From Gordionus sp. m RMFG-2023 (Eukaryota > Nematomorpha > Gordioida > Chordodea > Parachordodidae), in the NCBI RefSeq assembly GCF_954871325.1, contig NC_088777.1:53730703-53794702 (forward strand): 64,000 nucleotides of DNA. The letters run 5' to 3'. Position 1 is the stretch's first letter. The number at the start of each line of letters is the position of its first letter. A program made the position numbers and the translations under genes. Shown piece by piece: positions 1 through 12,035 of this stretch. Below the pieces are notes generated by a model that made no database searches, was not told where the DNA came from, and saw only the letters and a program-made list of their open reading frames with translations.

Positions 1-1132
1 TCTATTTATTTTAAATACAAATTGTAATTAAAAATTAATCCTCACGATATGTCTTTAAAAAATATTTTCTGATGTCCTTATCAATATTTTATAGTTTTCT
101 GTAAAATATATAATTCGCTATATTGGTAAAAATAAATTGATTGTCATATGATAATTGATAAAATTAGATATACTGTAAATCTACGACATATAATATTACA
201 CTGTTTGTATTGTGCTTTAAAATTTTTATTTAATTAATGAATTAATTTTATCAATAGTTTATAATTATATTTTACTTTTATTTAAAAAAATAAATTAAAA
301 TTAATCACTTTATAAAAAATTATATTTGATATATTTTATTATTTAATAATTTTATGGATCTATTATTAATAATTATAATACATTTCACTTTTGTCTTAAG
401 ACTTATCTTTGGCTAATATTCCATATTTTAAAAAACATTTTTGGTTCACTCATAGGCATAATGGGGGTGGGGGCAAGGGGAAATCCCCCCGCCTTCAGAA
501 ATTTATCACTTTTTATTAATATCATTTTAAGCTAATAAAAAAATAACCCCCTTAGTCCTCCCCCCCCCTCCCTGACCCCCAAAAATGTAAGCATATATCT
601 TTAACAATAATTTGAAAGAAAGAATGTAAAGTTGGTATTTTTTTATGAAACTATTCATCATAATTTATACATTTTTGGAAAAAAGCATTTATATATAAAA
701 AAAGTGAACCAAAAATGTTTTTTAAGAAATGGAATATAAGCCAAAGATAAGTCTTAAGACAAAAGTGAAATGATATAAATAATAATAATATATCCATAAA
801 ATTACTAAATAATATAATGTATCAAAGATAATTTTTTATAAAGTGAGTTATTTTAATTTATTTATCTTATTAAAAGTAAATTATAATTATAAAACTATTG
901 ATAAAATTAAATCATAAATTTAATAAAAAAATTAAGGCACATTACAAACATTAAAATATTATATGTCGGAGATTTACAGTATATCTAATTTTTTCAATTA
1001 TCATATAACAATCAAGTAATTTTTACCAATATAGCGAATTAAATATTTTACACTTGAGAAAATATCTCTTAAAGACATTGTAGGATGAATAATATAAAGA
1101 TTAATTTTTAATATCAATGTTTATTTATATAG
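1..1132. repeat. Large imperfect inverted repeat (foldback) cut by the window edge
   Basis: Bases 1-447 reappear as the reverse complement at about 704-1132 (for example the ACATTTTTGGTTCAC end near 435-449 against GTGAACCAAAAATGT at 704-718). The two arms flank a spacer of about 255 bases. The arms are diverged but colinear over some 430 bases, so the whole could fold as a giant hairpin. The left arm reaches base 1, so the true outer end is unseen. There is no coding sequence. It may be a foldback transposon or two inverted copies of one AT-rich element. Confidence 0.7.
446..704 (-). repeat. Spacer element with C/G-homopolymer runs, second copy at 1563-1832
   Basis: The spacer between the inverted-repeat arms carries long G and C runs. 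It matches, in reverse complement, the stretch at about 1563-1832: both share the GTTCACTTTTTATATA end, a TTTCTTTC-like block and the GGGGGTCAGGGAG segment. The second copy is bordered by GGCTACGC-type sequence on both sides, resembling the termini of GTAGC-ended MITEs. It is non-coding and probably a small DNA transposon. Confidence 0.55.
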
Positions 1133-1827
1133 ATGGCGTTAAATAATTGAATGCAAATTGTTGATATATTTATTATCAAGAGCATTGATTAGTAAAATTT
1201 GTTAAATTATTAACTGTAATATATCCTCTATGTCAAATATGTCTTTAAAAGTGGAAATTAGACTAGTATTTTGTAACCAATTCTATATAATAAAGGAATA
1301 TCAACTATATGTCTACTTACTTTCTATAAATAAATTTCTTATGTTTGCAATAAATAACTACCATGCTTTTATATTAATGTATATATAAGTAATTTATTAT
1401 ATTTTATATAAACTAATAAAAACATATTTCATATTTGTTCCAGGCTTAATTAAAATAACCTCCTCTCTTGTAAAAATATTTTATGACTATATTTAGACTA
1501 AGGTAGGGTCTAGGGGCGAGGCCCCAATTTTATTCCCCCCCCCCCTTAGGAAAATCCTGGCTACGCCTATGGGTTCACTTTTTATATATAAAAATGCATT
1601 TTTCCAAAAATGTATAAATCATGATGTATAGTTTTATTAAAATATATCTACTTTCTTTCTTTCTTTCAAATTATTATTTAAGATATATGCATACATTTTT
1701 GGGGGTCAGGGAGTGGGGGGGGCTAAGGGGGATATTTTTTATTAGCTTAAAATGATATTCACAAAAAGTGTTAAATTTCTGAGGGGGGTGGGGAATTTCC
1801 CCTTGCCCCCCTCCCTGGCTACGCTAA

Positions 1828-2445
1828 TGTATATACCTGGGATGATAGTAAGTGCTCTAGCCCTAAACGTCATATATATACCAGAGATGATATTAAGTGC
1901 ACTAGCCCTAAACGTCATATATATACCAGAGATGATATTAAGGGCACTAGGCTAAACGTCATATATATATAGCAGAGATGATATCAAGCGCACCAACCAG
2001 TGGCGTAGCTAGGAATTTTTCTTAGAGGGGGTCCATACTTATAAAATCGCATGAATAGTATGTTATTATTATGATAGTAGATTATTCTCAATGACTTTAA
2101 TAATACTACCCAGAATAATTTCAATAGTAATATAATATCCTTCCACAAACATCAAAACCAAATGGTATTTATTTGATATAAAGTCACTTTTAAGTCTTTT
2201 GAACGTATAATCTATAAAAAAATTTGCTCTGGGAGGGGTCCAAACCCGAAAACCACCCCCGTAGCTACGCCACTGGCACCAACCCTAAACGTCATATATT
2301 ATATATCAGAGATGATATTAAGTGCACTAGCCCTAAAAGGCATATATATACCAAAGATGATATTAAGCGCAATAGCCCTAAACGTCATATAGTATAAACC
2401 AGAGATTATATTAAGTGCACTAGCCCTAAACATATATTAGTTGAA
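1828..2445 (+). repeat. 45-bp minisatellite (interrupted by a MITE)
   Basis: About seven diverged units of roughly 45 bp, each containing GAGATGATATTAAGTGCAC and CTAGCCCTAAACGTCATA. About 3.6 units lie at 1828-1997 and 3.5 units at 2276-2445. Stray units recur at about 2692-2745 and 14965-15020. Short translated stretches are repeat artefacts. Confidence 0.85.
1998..2275. mobile_element. hAT-type MITE with 8-bp target-site duplication
   Basis: A 278-bp element begins CAGTGGCGTAGCTA and ends TAGCTACGCCACTG, an inverted terminal repeat of about 14 bp. The flanks are the exact 8-bp direct repeat GCACCAAC (1990-1997 and 2276-2283). TIRs starting CAG and 8-bp duplications are hallmarks of hAT transposons. 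There is no coding capacity, so it is non-autonomous. It sits inside the 45-bp minisatellite, so it is younger than the array. Confidence 0.93.
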
Positions 2446-3216
2446 CATGGATAATTATCTTATTATAATGGTTATTATATAGCGTAAATTTTTGTATGTT
2501 ACATTCATTTAATTAACACCATTTATATTAACTTAACTTAATAGTTTCATTTAATTGTTTAATAGATTTTTTGTATATATAAAGAATAAATTTATTATAG
2601 TTTTGTAGTCAAAATATTTATAAAAATAAATTTATTAAATAAAGTTTTACTTTCTTAATTTTGTTCTTATCCCTGCCAACCTTAACATATACCAGAGATG
2701 ATATTAAGCTCACTAGCCCTAAACGTCATATATATACCATAGATATATATATACAACAGCGCAACGCTTGGTTCTCTCATGAAAAGTATCAAAGTAGGAT
2801 ATAAAATGAGAAATAATTAACCCATTAATGGTCAAGATTTTTCTAGTGGACAAAAATGCTCAATTTTTTCAAATTATATTGATTTAATGCTCAAATCTGA
2901 TATTCTAAATAAACCAACCGAAAAAAATAATCCTAAATAGAGAATCTAGCCTGGTGCGTATCTGCACCGTTAACCATTAAGAGGTTAAGAGGACCATCCA
3001 CGTTTATTAAACAGGCCGCAGTTGTCGTGCGAGCTAGAGGCAAAGCCCTTTACTTAAATGCCCATGGAAAATAGGAGAAGAGGTACCCCTGCCCGATTAA
3101 ATAAAAAATTATGCATGGGGGCAGGATATATTGGCTATTTTAATTTTACTATTAATTCGTATATTAAAAACTTAAAAATAAACATGATTTAAGTAAAAAT
3201 AAATACCAGTAAAAAT

Positions 3217-3445
3217 TAGTGTTGTTAAAACGGCTCGTTTTGAGCCGATTTTTAAAAACCGCCAACTCAATATTTTAGCCAGAAAAATATACCCTAAGAC
3301 CTCGAGGTTTGGATAGATAATCATGGTCTTGACCTTTGTTCCTTCTATGAACAAAATCCTCAAGCTTGGATAATATTCTTCTGAATGGAATATCGAGTTA
3401 GCCGGTTTTGAAAATTAGCTCAAAGCCAGCCGTTTAACAACATCA
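3217..3445. mobile_element. Foldback MITE, TAGTGTTGTTAAA family
   Basis: The ends are TAGTGTTGTTAAAACGGCTC and its near-complement CCGTTTAACAACA. Long palindromic sub-arms contain GAGCCGATTTTTAAAAACCG and a TCAATATTTTAGCC box. About 230 bp, no coding capacity. It belongs to the most abundant small-transposon family of the window; the 5' TAGTGTTG suggests a hAT-type terminus. Confidence 0.75.
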
Positions 3446-3784
3446 GTACAGATACAGTGTTCTATCACTTAGTTCTTCCATAAAAAAAAATTGCACCGGA
3501 ATGAACCGCAGCCATCAAGATGATAAAGTTAAATCCCCCTAAAAAAAAAAATATTTCAAATTAACAAAAATTTAAAATTTAAAAAGAAATAATGCGAAAT
3601 AATAAATATATATGTCGTATTTGGGATATGGAATCGTGTGGGATTCGGAATCCCAACATGGGGATTCAAGATCTTGTCCCCACGTTTTATTCGAAATTTA
3701 AAAATATGTTTATAAAAATCCGAATTATTGCAACAATTATTCAATATTTAAAATTCGCCTGGGCTTTTAATTTAATAATAAATC

Positions 3785-3966
3785 TATATATTAATACCCG
3801 GTCAGGGGTTCGAACCAAACCGAACCGCAAAACCGGAATAAATCGGTATGATATTCTGAACCGTAACCTTAACCGAACCGTTATGAAGAAAATATTAAAA
3901 GAGCAAACCGAACCGTTATAAATATTTTGAACCGGTTTAAACCGGTCCAAAACGGTTTTAAAAATA
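3785..3966. repeat. ACCGAACCG-rich repeat
   Basis: Dense ACCGAACCG, GGTTCGAACC and AACCGGTTT motifs lie within an otherwise AT-rich block. The segment is absent from the matching position in copy B (near 18400), so it was gained by copy A or lost from B. Possibly the terminus of a small transposon. Confidence 0.45.
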
Positions 3967-5345
3967 ATTAATTTTAAATTATTAACCTGCATTTAAAATT
4001 TTAATTTTCCTTGGGGGCATTTTTTAAATCGGTGATTTCTTTTTTCAAATTAAATATTTCTATATTGTCAACATTATATATCGAATTAAATATTTTTATA
4101 TTATCACAACATTATATATCAAATAATACCAGGTTTGTTGTTTTTTCTTTAAATACGTAATTTATAAGAGATCAGACAATTTATCTGTTAATTAGATAAG
4201 ATATCTTAAAATCAGACATAATTATTCTTGGCTAAATTAACAAATTTATATATAAGATATTATAATAAGCTTTTAGAATAATACCTGCTAATAATTAGGA
4301 AAAAAATTATATAATTCTATTATTACTAAATAACATCTAATAGAAATCAAGTACCTTTTACATTCATTTTTTATATTATATGGTTTATTTTCACGGTTAA
4401 ATATCTCGGAAGGATGTAACTTTTAGGAAAATATTTTCAAAATAAAAGCAATATTTTACGCATTCCGATTCGTAAAATTAAACTATTTCGATTGATAATT
4501 TTTGTGTATTTGACCAAAAAAAGTTAGATTTCCTTTTATACAGCTTTAATGCCCCACAAGGAGAATTTCCGTTATTAAAATTTAATAAATATTTCTCCGT
4601 TAGTTGGCGTTAGATGCTATAAAGAAAAATTTACATGTAAATTTTATATAACGTTTTAGAAAAAAAATTAGTAATTTGGTAAAAGCGATATCTATAGACT
4701 TTTTTTTCACTATGCCAAATTTGACATAGATATTATATATTGAAATTAACTTATCTAAAAGATAATAAACTACGAATATTGTAAGGTGATAGATCTCTGA
4801 ATGGGTATGCAGATATACCTTTTTATTTCTAAGAATCTTTTCTGCCTGAGATAATAGTTCCCCTTAGGGTCATTAGAGATACTAGTCAGTTGTTTTTTTT
4901 TCCTGAAGTTCTTAGGAAAAGTGATGCGTCATGACCATATTTACCCAATGTAGGAGTGCAATTTTTTAAGGAAAATGTCAAAATAAAAGGCTTTAATGGA
5001 TAAAAACCACTGGTATTTTGAGTAATATAATGACAAAATAGATGTATAAATTTAGATTATAGAATATTTCAAACCTACAATATTTATTTCGTATAGGATA
5101 CCTTGTTTGAATTGGGCTAATTGAAGTTGAATCTTGAAAGAGTAATATATTAGGTATATATCAAAAGATACAACTATTTAGAAGTTCCTTGAGATTAAGG
5201 TCATAATGCGGCCCATCCTATCATTAAGAAAAAGAGAACTAGGAAAAGTGTTAAGGAATATGTCGGATTTCCAGGTAGACGCGAGCGGAGGGAGGGGCGA
5301 TAAATTCGAGCCCCGTTTAACAGGACTACTAAGAACTAATACCTC

Positions 5346-6957
5346 CAATATTTATCCCAAAAAAAAATTCTTATAGCTGCATAAGAATAATATAGGTAAA
5401 ATTCTTAGATGGAATTTAACGAGCTTTATTGGTTCCACTTTGGGAACTTCCCTTATAAGAGTTTATCATCTCCTATTAATATATTTATAAAAAGGGAAGG
5501 AAATAAAAAATTAAAATCAATAATCAAATATCCCAATCAATTTTTTACATTAGCTCATCATAGTGAAATTATGAGTTCTTATAAACGAGGTCACCGTAAT
5601 ATAATAGCTCAGGTGGTAAAAGAGTTCCTATTTCATTTTATAAAAGTTATTCAACCGTACAGTAAGTACATCCAATCAAATTACTATTAAATTTCAACGA
5701 TTAAAAAAAAATTAAAAATTGAAATATTGCGCTCAATTTTCTCATTGGTCCAAATCATGTATGTATATCACGTGGTAAACGTGTTCTCGTCTTCATTTTC
5801 AAATTTTTTCGAAAATAAAGGAGAGAAATAACGCTATAAAATAAAAGCATCTTTCGTATTATATTACACCGTTCAGGTGGTTGATATAAAAAGAAAAGTT
5901 TTTTTTCCCATTGCTTGCTCAGATGGTTTATGACGTTCTAGTTTTAACCTATAATTTCTTTGGTTCTAATATTTGTTTTTTACGATTTCTAGTAATAAAT
6001 TTTAAATTTATAATTTTTATTTTAATTTTTTAAATAATAAAATATTTTTCTTAAAAATTTATTTTTTAAACCGCTATATAAAGTTTGTAATAAAATTTGA
6101 AAATTAAAATAAATTCAAAAATAAATTTTTTTTAATTATAATTCTTTTGACGATTATGTATGTGCCAATTTTGTTCACTTTACTCCTCATGGTGTGTATG
6201 ACGCGTAATATTTTGATTTATATATATTTTTTTTAAATTTAATGAGAAAAATTATTTAAAATGAAACCATTTTAATAATTTCAAATTTTATTTTTTCCCC
6301 AAGAATATTTGTCATCGAGAAAAATTACCGACAAGGAAGGGATTTAAAATGCTTTTATTTCGTGGTTCTATTTTTAAAACATGACCCGATTAAGATTTTT
6401 TTGACCAAAATAATATTATCTCTAATCAATGCTTCACGTGAACGTTTCAAAACCGCGCTTCATAAACGTAAACGCGGCTATGTTTTTGCGTTTTGAAAAA
6501 AAAACGCCGCGTTTGAAACGTTCAATTTGTGCTGTTCAGTACAAGCCTTACGATTTGACAAATAGAGGTTCGAATCTTTCTGTGCCATCTAATGAACAAA
6601 TTCCCTCAGCTTTCATTATATTTTATTTTTTAAAAAATAAAATCTTTTTAAGGGACATTTTAATAAGTTTTTTATTAAAAATTAAATTCTTTTTATTATT
6701 ATTTTTTAAATTACTACTCAAAAATAGATTTAAAAAAAAAAAAATTTAAAAGTTCTTGAATTTTCCTTCCTCTTTGGTTCTAAGCATAAATGAAGATTTT
6801 GGATCCTTCAACTAATTACTAACAAAAAAAAAATGTTATAACATAAGGCTTAAGAATAAGAAATTGAATTTCAATCGGCAACGTCTAGATTGAAATTTCT
6901 AATCCCGTTTTAAATTAAATGATATTTCTAATGAAAAAAATAAATAAATTATATAAG
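5346..6957. other. AT-rich stretch without a recognised gene
   Basis: No exon could be supported. A 93-codon open frame near 5409 shows no recognisable domain or splice context. The first exon (start codon and signal peptide) of the downstream CAP gene should lie here or further upstream, but I could not identify it. A small CGTTTCAAA-type foldback lies at 6429-6540. Confidence 0.4.
6427..6540. mobile_element. Small foldback element, AACGTTTCAAA family
   Basis: Left arm GTGAACGTTTCAAAACCGCG and right arm GCGTTTGAAACGTTCAATTTG are near-complementary around a GTAAACGCGG centre. Related arms are seen at 35799-36162 and 43438-43640. No convincing target-site duplication is visible here. Confidence 0.5.
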
Positions 6958-7210
6958 ATGCGGATATTCCGAGTGCTGAAGAAATAAGAGAGATTCTTAA
7001 GACTCACAATGACTTTAGGGCTAATGTCAAGCCACCAGCACGTGATATGTTCGAATTGGTAAATCAAAAAAAATTTTTATATAGAGCGTTTTTATTAACA
7101 TAGTGCCTTCCACTTTTTTTTCAAACACGTGGTGTTTATTTTTCAGAGACTAATTTGACGAGAGGAGCACACTGTGATTAGAAATCACTATTAAAAAAAA
7201 TCTTTCATTC

Positions 7211-7273
<63 letters not shown>

Positions 7274-10200
7274 ACTAAAGAATAAAGTATATGTAACTAA
7301 TCATACATAATATTATTCACACCGATATTAGAGATGGAATAATGAGGGAGCAGCCAAGGCAGACAGGATGACTAGACGTTGTAGTACATACCATGACTCG
7401 GATCAAGATAGAAAAATCCCTAGTATAAATATTACTATTATTTTTTAAAATATGTTATTATTCTGCGAATCGATTTAATATATAATGATAACACGCTAAG
7501 GTTGTTAATGTTTGCAATTTGCAAAAATGTTAACTCAAATATTTTAATTCTCTTCTTGGCATTTTATAGACCCAAAATCAATTCATTTTTTTCCTGGAAA
7601 AAAAAAATTTTATTTTAAAAGAATATGATACAGCGGGCCAAAATTTAGCTTGGAATTCGGATAATGTGGCTTGGAAAGATCCCATTGAAAGATGGTACAA
7701 TGAAACCAAGGACTTTTCTTATGGAGGAAACAATGCAGGAAGAAATGTTTTACATTTTACACAAGTAAAAAAAACAACTTAATTAATGGTCATTTCGTTA
7801 CTTCTTAATTCTTAAGCGACATAAAGATATTCTTAGTCAGCAATTTACAGAAATAATATTCTTCCTTAATTTTTTAGAAATTCATTAAATTAATCAGGTT
7901 AATGATATGTGTTCGTTCATCTATTAAAAGATCATAATAAGCTTTAAATATTTAATACATAATTTCGTTGATTATTTAAAATCTTTCATTCTTATCTATA
8001 TTTTGATAGTAAAAATAATGTTTATAATATCTTTCCAACAGTGGCTATTTACAATTTTTTATAAAAATTAATGTTGGAATTAACTTTAAAATAAAATCTC
8101 CTTTTTTTTAAATATTCACAACTGTAAAAGTTTTAAAGAATGGTAAATTTAAGGATTTTACAATTGAGACACATTATAATTTCTATACCGAAAATTTTAT
8201 AAAATATTATAAATAGGTTACCAAATAGGTTTTTTTTTATAGCTTACTAAGGTAATAGCACAATCAGAAGATTCTCTTAAAATGTAATTGTTACTAAATT
8301 TAGATAGAACTATACAATTCTCTGCGCTCCACTCGACTTTTTTTTTTAAGATTTATGAGTTAGTAGATGATTTTGATCGTATAATTTCTCAATAAATATT
8401 TAAATAAATACTAGATTTTAAAATATGTCAATTTTTAGGGACATTAGAGCATTGTCAATTTTGGGCTATTATCTGTGATATTAATTATCATATTTTATAA
8501 ATGGAATCACCCATAGTGCACTTTAGCTTAAATTTTATGAAAGGAATTAACGTTCATTGAAAAAAATTTCTCAATCCAAAATATTTGCCGTCATTTTTTT
8601 TTTGTTTAGCTAAGTAATTTATGAATAAATTAGAATTAAGTAAAGATTGAGGTTTATATAATGTATAGCATAGACCTAAGCCCTGATAGGGTTCTGTGGG
8701 TCTCTGTTATATAGTTCGATAATTGCTAGTAATTAAATTTTAGTTTAGTTTTCTCTAAACAAATTAAAATTGAAATGAAAGCATTTTGAACAAAAGAATG
8801 ATTTTCAAAGTGCTTATTTTGCTTCTCACTTATTTGAATTTTATTAAATAAAATCTTCACAAGAAATTTTTGAATAAATTTCTTTTAAGGCTCTCAGCTG
8901 TAAAGTATTATGAATTTACAATCATCTCTCAATTATTTTTCACTTATATTGATCTAGAAATTTTTATGTCATATTTGAATCCCCAACTAAAATCTTTTTT
9001 TCCAATTACAGCAATATTAGCACTTCCTGTTCTATAGGAGACGGACGATATCGATCAGGTGAACGCTTTTAGTCATTTAGTACCATATTTCGAGGTATCT
9101 TTGGTGACTTTTAAAAACATCTGGTCTTTTCTTAGTAAACCAATAAATGGACGGAAAGGAAGACATTTTGTTTATATAAAATAATGTGGCTATGTCTCTG
9201 ACAAAAAAAATCGACATTTAAAAGATAGAAAAAAAAGAAAAATGCGAAAATCATTTACATTGCATTAAACGGAAACAAAATATTTGTAAGAATTTATATT
9301 ATTTTATTTTTGGAAATATAAACTTAGATAGTGTGGGCTGCCACTAAAGAAATTGGATGCGCTAAGACTAAATGTCCCGGAAAATACATTTACACTTGCA
9401 ATTATTACCCGAAGTTAGCTATTTAGAATTCTAAGATTTTTTTGAAATATAGAATCAGTCAGGGGATCTGACTGGAAAGCCAAGGTGGCGCAGTGAGATG
9501 GGTTTATCAGGGGTCCCAAAAAACTTAAGCAGCAAAGCCTCCCAAAATATTTCAACATATTTTAAATTATAAAGAAAGTCTAACTACGATGGTATAGTAT
9601 ATTTATACTTATTATAGTAACTTGTATTAGTTTGGTATTGAATAAGTAGGAAAATAAAAGGTATACACAATTTAATTGTCACAAATGTAAAATGAGTTTT
9701 CTAGAGAAAATAAATATGTTTATGAATTAATAGCTAATAACTTTGTAATGTATAAGGTTATCATAACTAGCCATTAACAATTTCAGTCATTTAAAAATAC
9801 AATTAACCTTTATAAAAATGTTAATAAAAAATACTGGGCCTTTTAATATATTTTTGGGGGGCTTTAAAAAGAGCCCAACACTACAAGATATTTTGATAAA
9901 AGTGGTATGCCCACCACTACAAGCTTAATAACTTCGAAGTGGTATCTTTATGGCCACAAAACTTGCATTTTTAAAGGTCTTCACTGGAGTTTCTTTACTA
10001 AAAAATGGCCAGTCGGCCATTGAAACCACTGATATTATTATACTAGCATTATCTGTAGGGCAATTTATTTACTGAAAATGCCTATAAAGGTGTTTACGTC
10101 TTTTTGTGGTCTCACATCGACAAAATTGCACAGATACTTTTTTTAAACAATTTTTTCCATAGTATTTGAATCTATTTGTTGATTCTGATTACCACATTGC

Positions 10201-11023
10201 TTTTACAACCTTAAATTGATTAAAAACATTGTACCTCTCTAATAATATAATCTTCAGGGGTAATTCGGATATTGGTCTGCCCTATCTCAGATCAGATAGA
10301 CAAGCATGCGATGGTTGCTTAAAAGGTGGCGTGTGTTCAACGGGCGAATATCGCGGAAAATTGTTAAAAGAATGCGGTAAAAAAAAATAAAGATAGTATA
10401 CCATTTATTATGTTAACAATTTTTTAAAAAATTTACTAGTCATTAAAACGTATAATTATAGATGAATTTTGCGTCAACTTCTATAACAATTGCGAGTATT
10501 TAGCTGCTAGTCCAGGTTATTGTATGGGTAGTAGTAAGGATAAATGTACCAGATCCTGCAAATGCAAAAACGGAGTTCCAAGTTCATATAAAATATATAT
10601 TTATAAAAAAAATAAAAATAAACTAATAATTATTATACGATTATACAAATAATAAATAAATATAAAGGTCATAATCAGCCCAATAATAATGATAATAATG
10701 ATAATGATAATAATGATAATGATAATAATGATAATAATAATAATAATGATAATTATGATAATAATAATAATGATAATAATAATAATGATAATAATAATAA
10801 TGATAATAATAATAATGATAATAATAATAATGATAATAATAATAATGATAATAATAATAATGATAATAATAATAATGATAATAATAATAATGATAATAAT
10901 AATAATAGACAATGCACTGATGCATGGGAAAAGATTCATTGCGATCGGGTTGTTAGAGAAGGTTTATGTCGTGGTGGTAATTATCACGGGGAATTTTGCA
11001 AAAAATCTTGTAATCAATGCTGA
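6958..11023 (+). CDS. Secreted CAP/CRISP-like protein with two ShKT domains (5' partial)
   Basis: Seven exons read in phase: 6958-7058, 7332-7422, 7622-7764, 9328-9413, 10258-10376, 10462-10581 and 10668-11023 (stop TGA). They encode about 338 residues. The CAP domain starts IREILKTHNDFRA, then WNNEGAAKADRM, a C..YHDSD helix, GQNLAW, ERWYNE, LHFTQIVW (CAP1-like) and YTCNYYPKGN (exact CAP2). Cavity residues His, Glu (WYNE) and His (HFTQ) are kept, while GENL is GQNL as in many invertebrate CAPs. Then comes a Cys-rich hinge (CDGCLKGGVC) and a six-Cys ShKT domain (CVNFYNNC to CTRSCKC). A poly-Asn/Asp linker of about 75 residues leads to a second ShKT domain (CTDAWEKIHC to CKKSCNQC) ending the protein. 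All six introns are GT-AG and phases match. The signal-peptide exon upstream of 6958 was not found. Known role: secreted CAP/CRISP proteins act in venom, sperm, immunity and matrix; the function here is unknown. Confidence 0.93.
7205..7273 (+). repeat. (TTTC)n microsatellite
   Basis: About 17 near-perfect TTTC units in the first visible intron of the CAP/ShKT gene, ahead of the acceptor at 7330-7331. Non-coding. Confidence 0.9.
10682..10906 (+). repeat. Coding AAT/GAT microsatellite (Asn/Asp linker)
   Basis: About 225 bases of AAT and GAT triplets inside the last exon of the CAP/ShKT gene. The second half settles into a perfect 15-bp unit, GAT followed by four AAT, repeated about ten times. 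The reading frame set by both flanking exons reads it as Asp-Asn-Asn-Asn-Asn units without interruption, then runs into the second ShKT domain. The apparent poly-Ile/Met and Tyr/His reading frames over this repeat are artefacts. Confidence 0.88.
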
Positions 11024-11664
11024 TTAGAGAACTCCACGAATCTTTTACACTATTAATAAAGATTTTGCATTCCATTAATTTAAATAATGTATAAGGGGTC
11101 AAAAGGGAATATTGCTTAATAAAATTTATATATAAATCAATAATTTAATAGTAGTAATCTTTATATATTATATGTTTAGTCATTGGGATATAAAACGGGT
11201 TTTTTTTCGGGGAATATTTATAAAATACAAATTTGTAATCACTTACAAAAATGTCCAATTTTTTATAAAATTGACTCAAAATTTTTTTGCTTGAGGGTAG
11301 ATGTTTTATATTTATTGAGTAACAATAAACGCTTCTTACCTTGTTAGATTTAAATACTCCTAATTTTAATAGGGATCCCGCTAGTAATATTGGATCCTTA
11401 AGAGATTTAAACCATCTGTTGTTAAATTTAATTTAAAATATAATTGTTAATCTGTATCATATAGATATACTTTATTATTAAATCTTAGTGATGATTTAAG
11501 TCGAATTCTTGATATAGTATTAAGAAAAGAAATTAAAACTCGATATACAAATATTTTTCTACGTGAAGAGATTGGCATTCACTAATGACTCCCTAGCTGA
11601 GCCATCCCATGATACGAATATTGAACTCCGCCAAAAAAACACTACAACCCAACCATTACTTCAA

Positions 11665-12035
11665 TTAGAGATTCGCCAGGGCCGGGCTATATTTTTAAAA
11701 ATAAATTCGGTTTCGGGGCTGGTGGGCCTAATATTTTTAAAAAATACCGGGCCGGTTCGGGTCGGGCTTGAATTTTTTTTACGATATCATTACATTTTGT
11801 CCAAGGCGCTAATATTTTTTTTTATTTTGTAAGAGTAAAATAATTATATATTTATATAAATTCGGGCCGGGTCGGGCCGGGCGGATAAATAATTTTTACT
11901 TCAGGTCGGGTTTTTCGGGGCAAATAAATTAAATTTGTTCGGGATCGGGCCGAACAATCTTATTTGAAAAAAATTTTGGACTGGACCGGGCTTGAAAAAC
12001 TAGGCTCGATCAGATCACCAAGCCCAATATCCCCT
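11665..12035. repeat. GGGCCGGGC-rich repeat (family 2), copy 1
   Basis: Short GC-rich blocks such as CGGGCCGGTTCGGGTCGGG and GGGCCGGGTCGGGCCGGGC alternate with AT-rich spacers. Related stretches occur at about 24180-24490, 24745-25060, 32795-33125, 49832-50288 and 54118-54235. The GC-rich ends suggest a MITE family whose termini fold on themselves. Non-coding. Confidence 0.6.

Larger units (their letters stand above)
2430..5345 (+). repeat. Dispersed duplication, copy A
   Basis: This stretch is colinear with copy B at about 13860-19725, sharing many long matches (for example around GTTGAACATGG at the start, AACGCTTGGTTCTCTCA, GGCAAAGCCC, CTCCGTTAGTTGGCGTTA and CCACTGGTATTTTGAG). Copy A lacks the hAT transposon and SINE found in copy B. 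It has its own extra block at roughly 3610-4380, including an ACCGAACCG-rich segment. No open frame stands out. The two copies flank the CAP/ShKT gene. Confidence 0.8.

Noticed and set aside
5409-5690. 93-codon open frame as a gene
   Set aside because: No domain, no splice context, low-complexity composition; expected by chance at this AT content and located just past the duplication.
6520-6600. Second tRNA-like sequence with a GGTTCGAATCT box
   Set aside because: No A box at the right distance and no cloverleaf; a chance B-box match near a foldback element.
10601-11027. Long poly-Ile, poly-Met/Ile and Tyr/His open frames over the AAT repeat
   Set aside because: They are alternative frames and the opposite strand of the coding Asn/Asp microsatellite; splice phase supports only the Asn/Asp frame.
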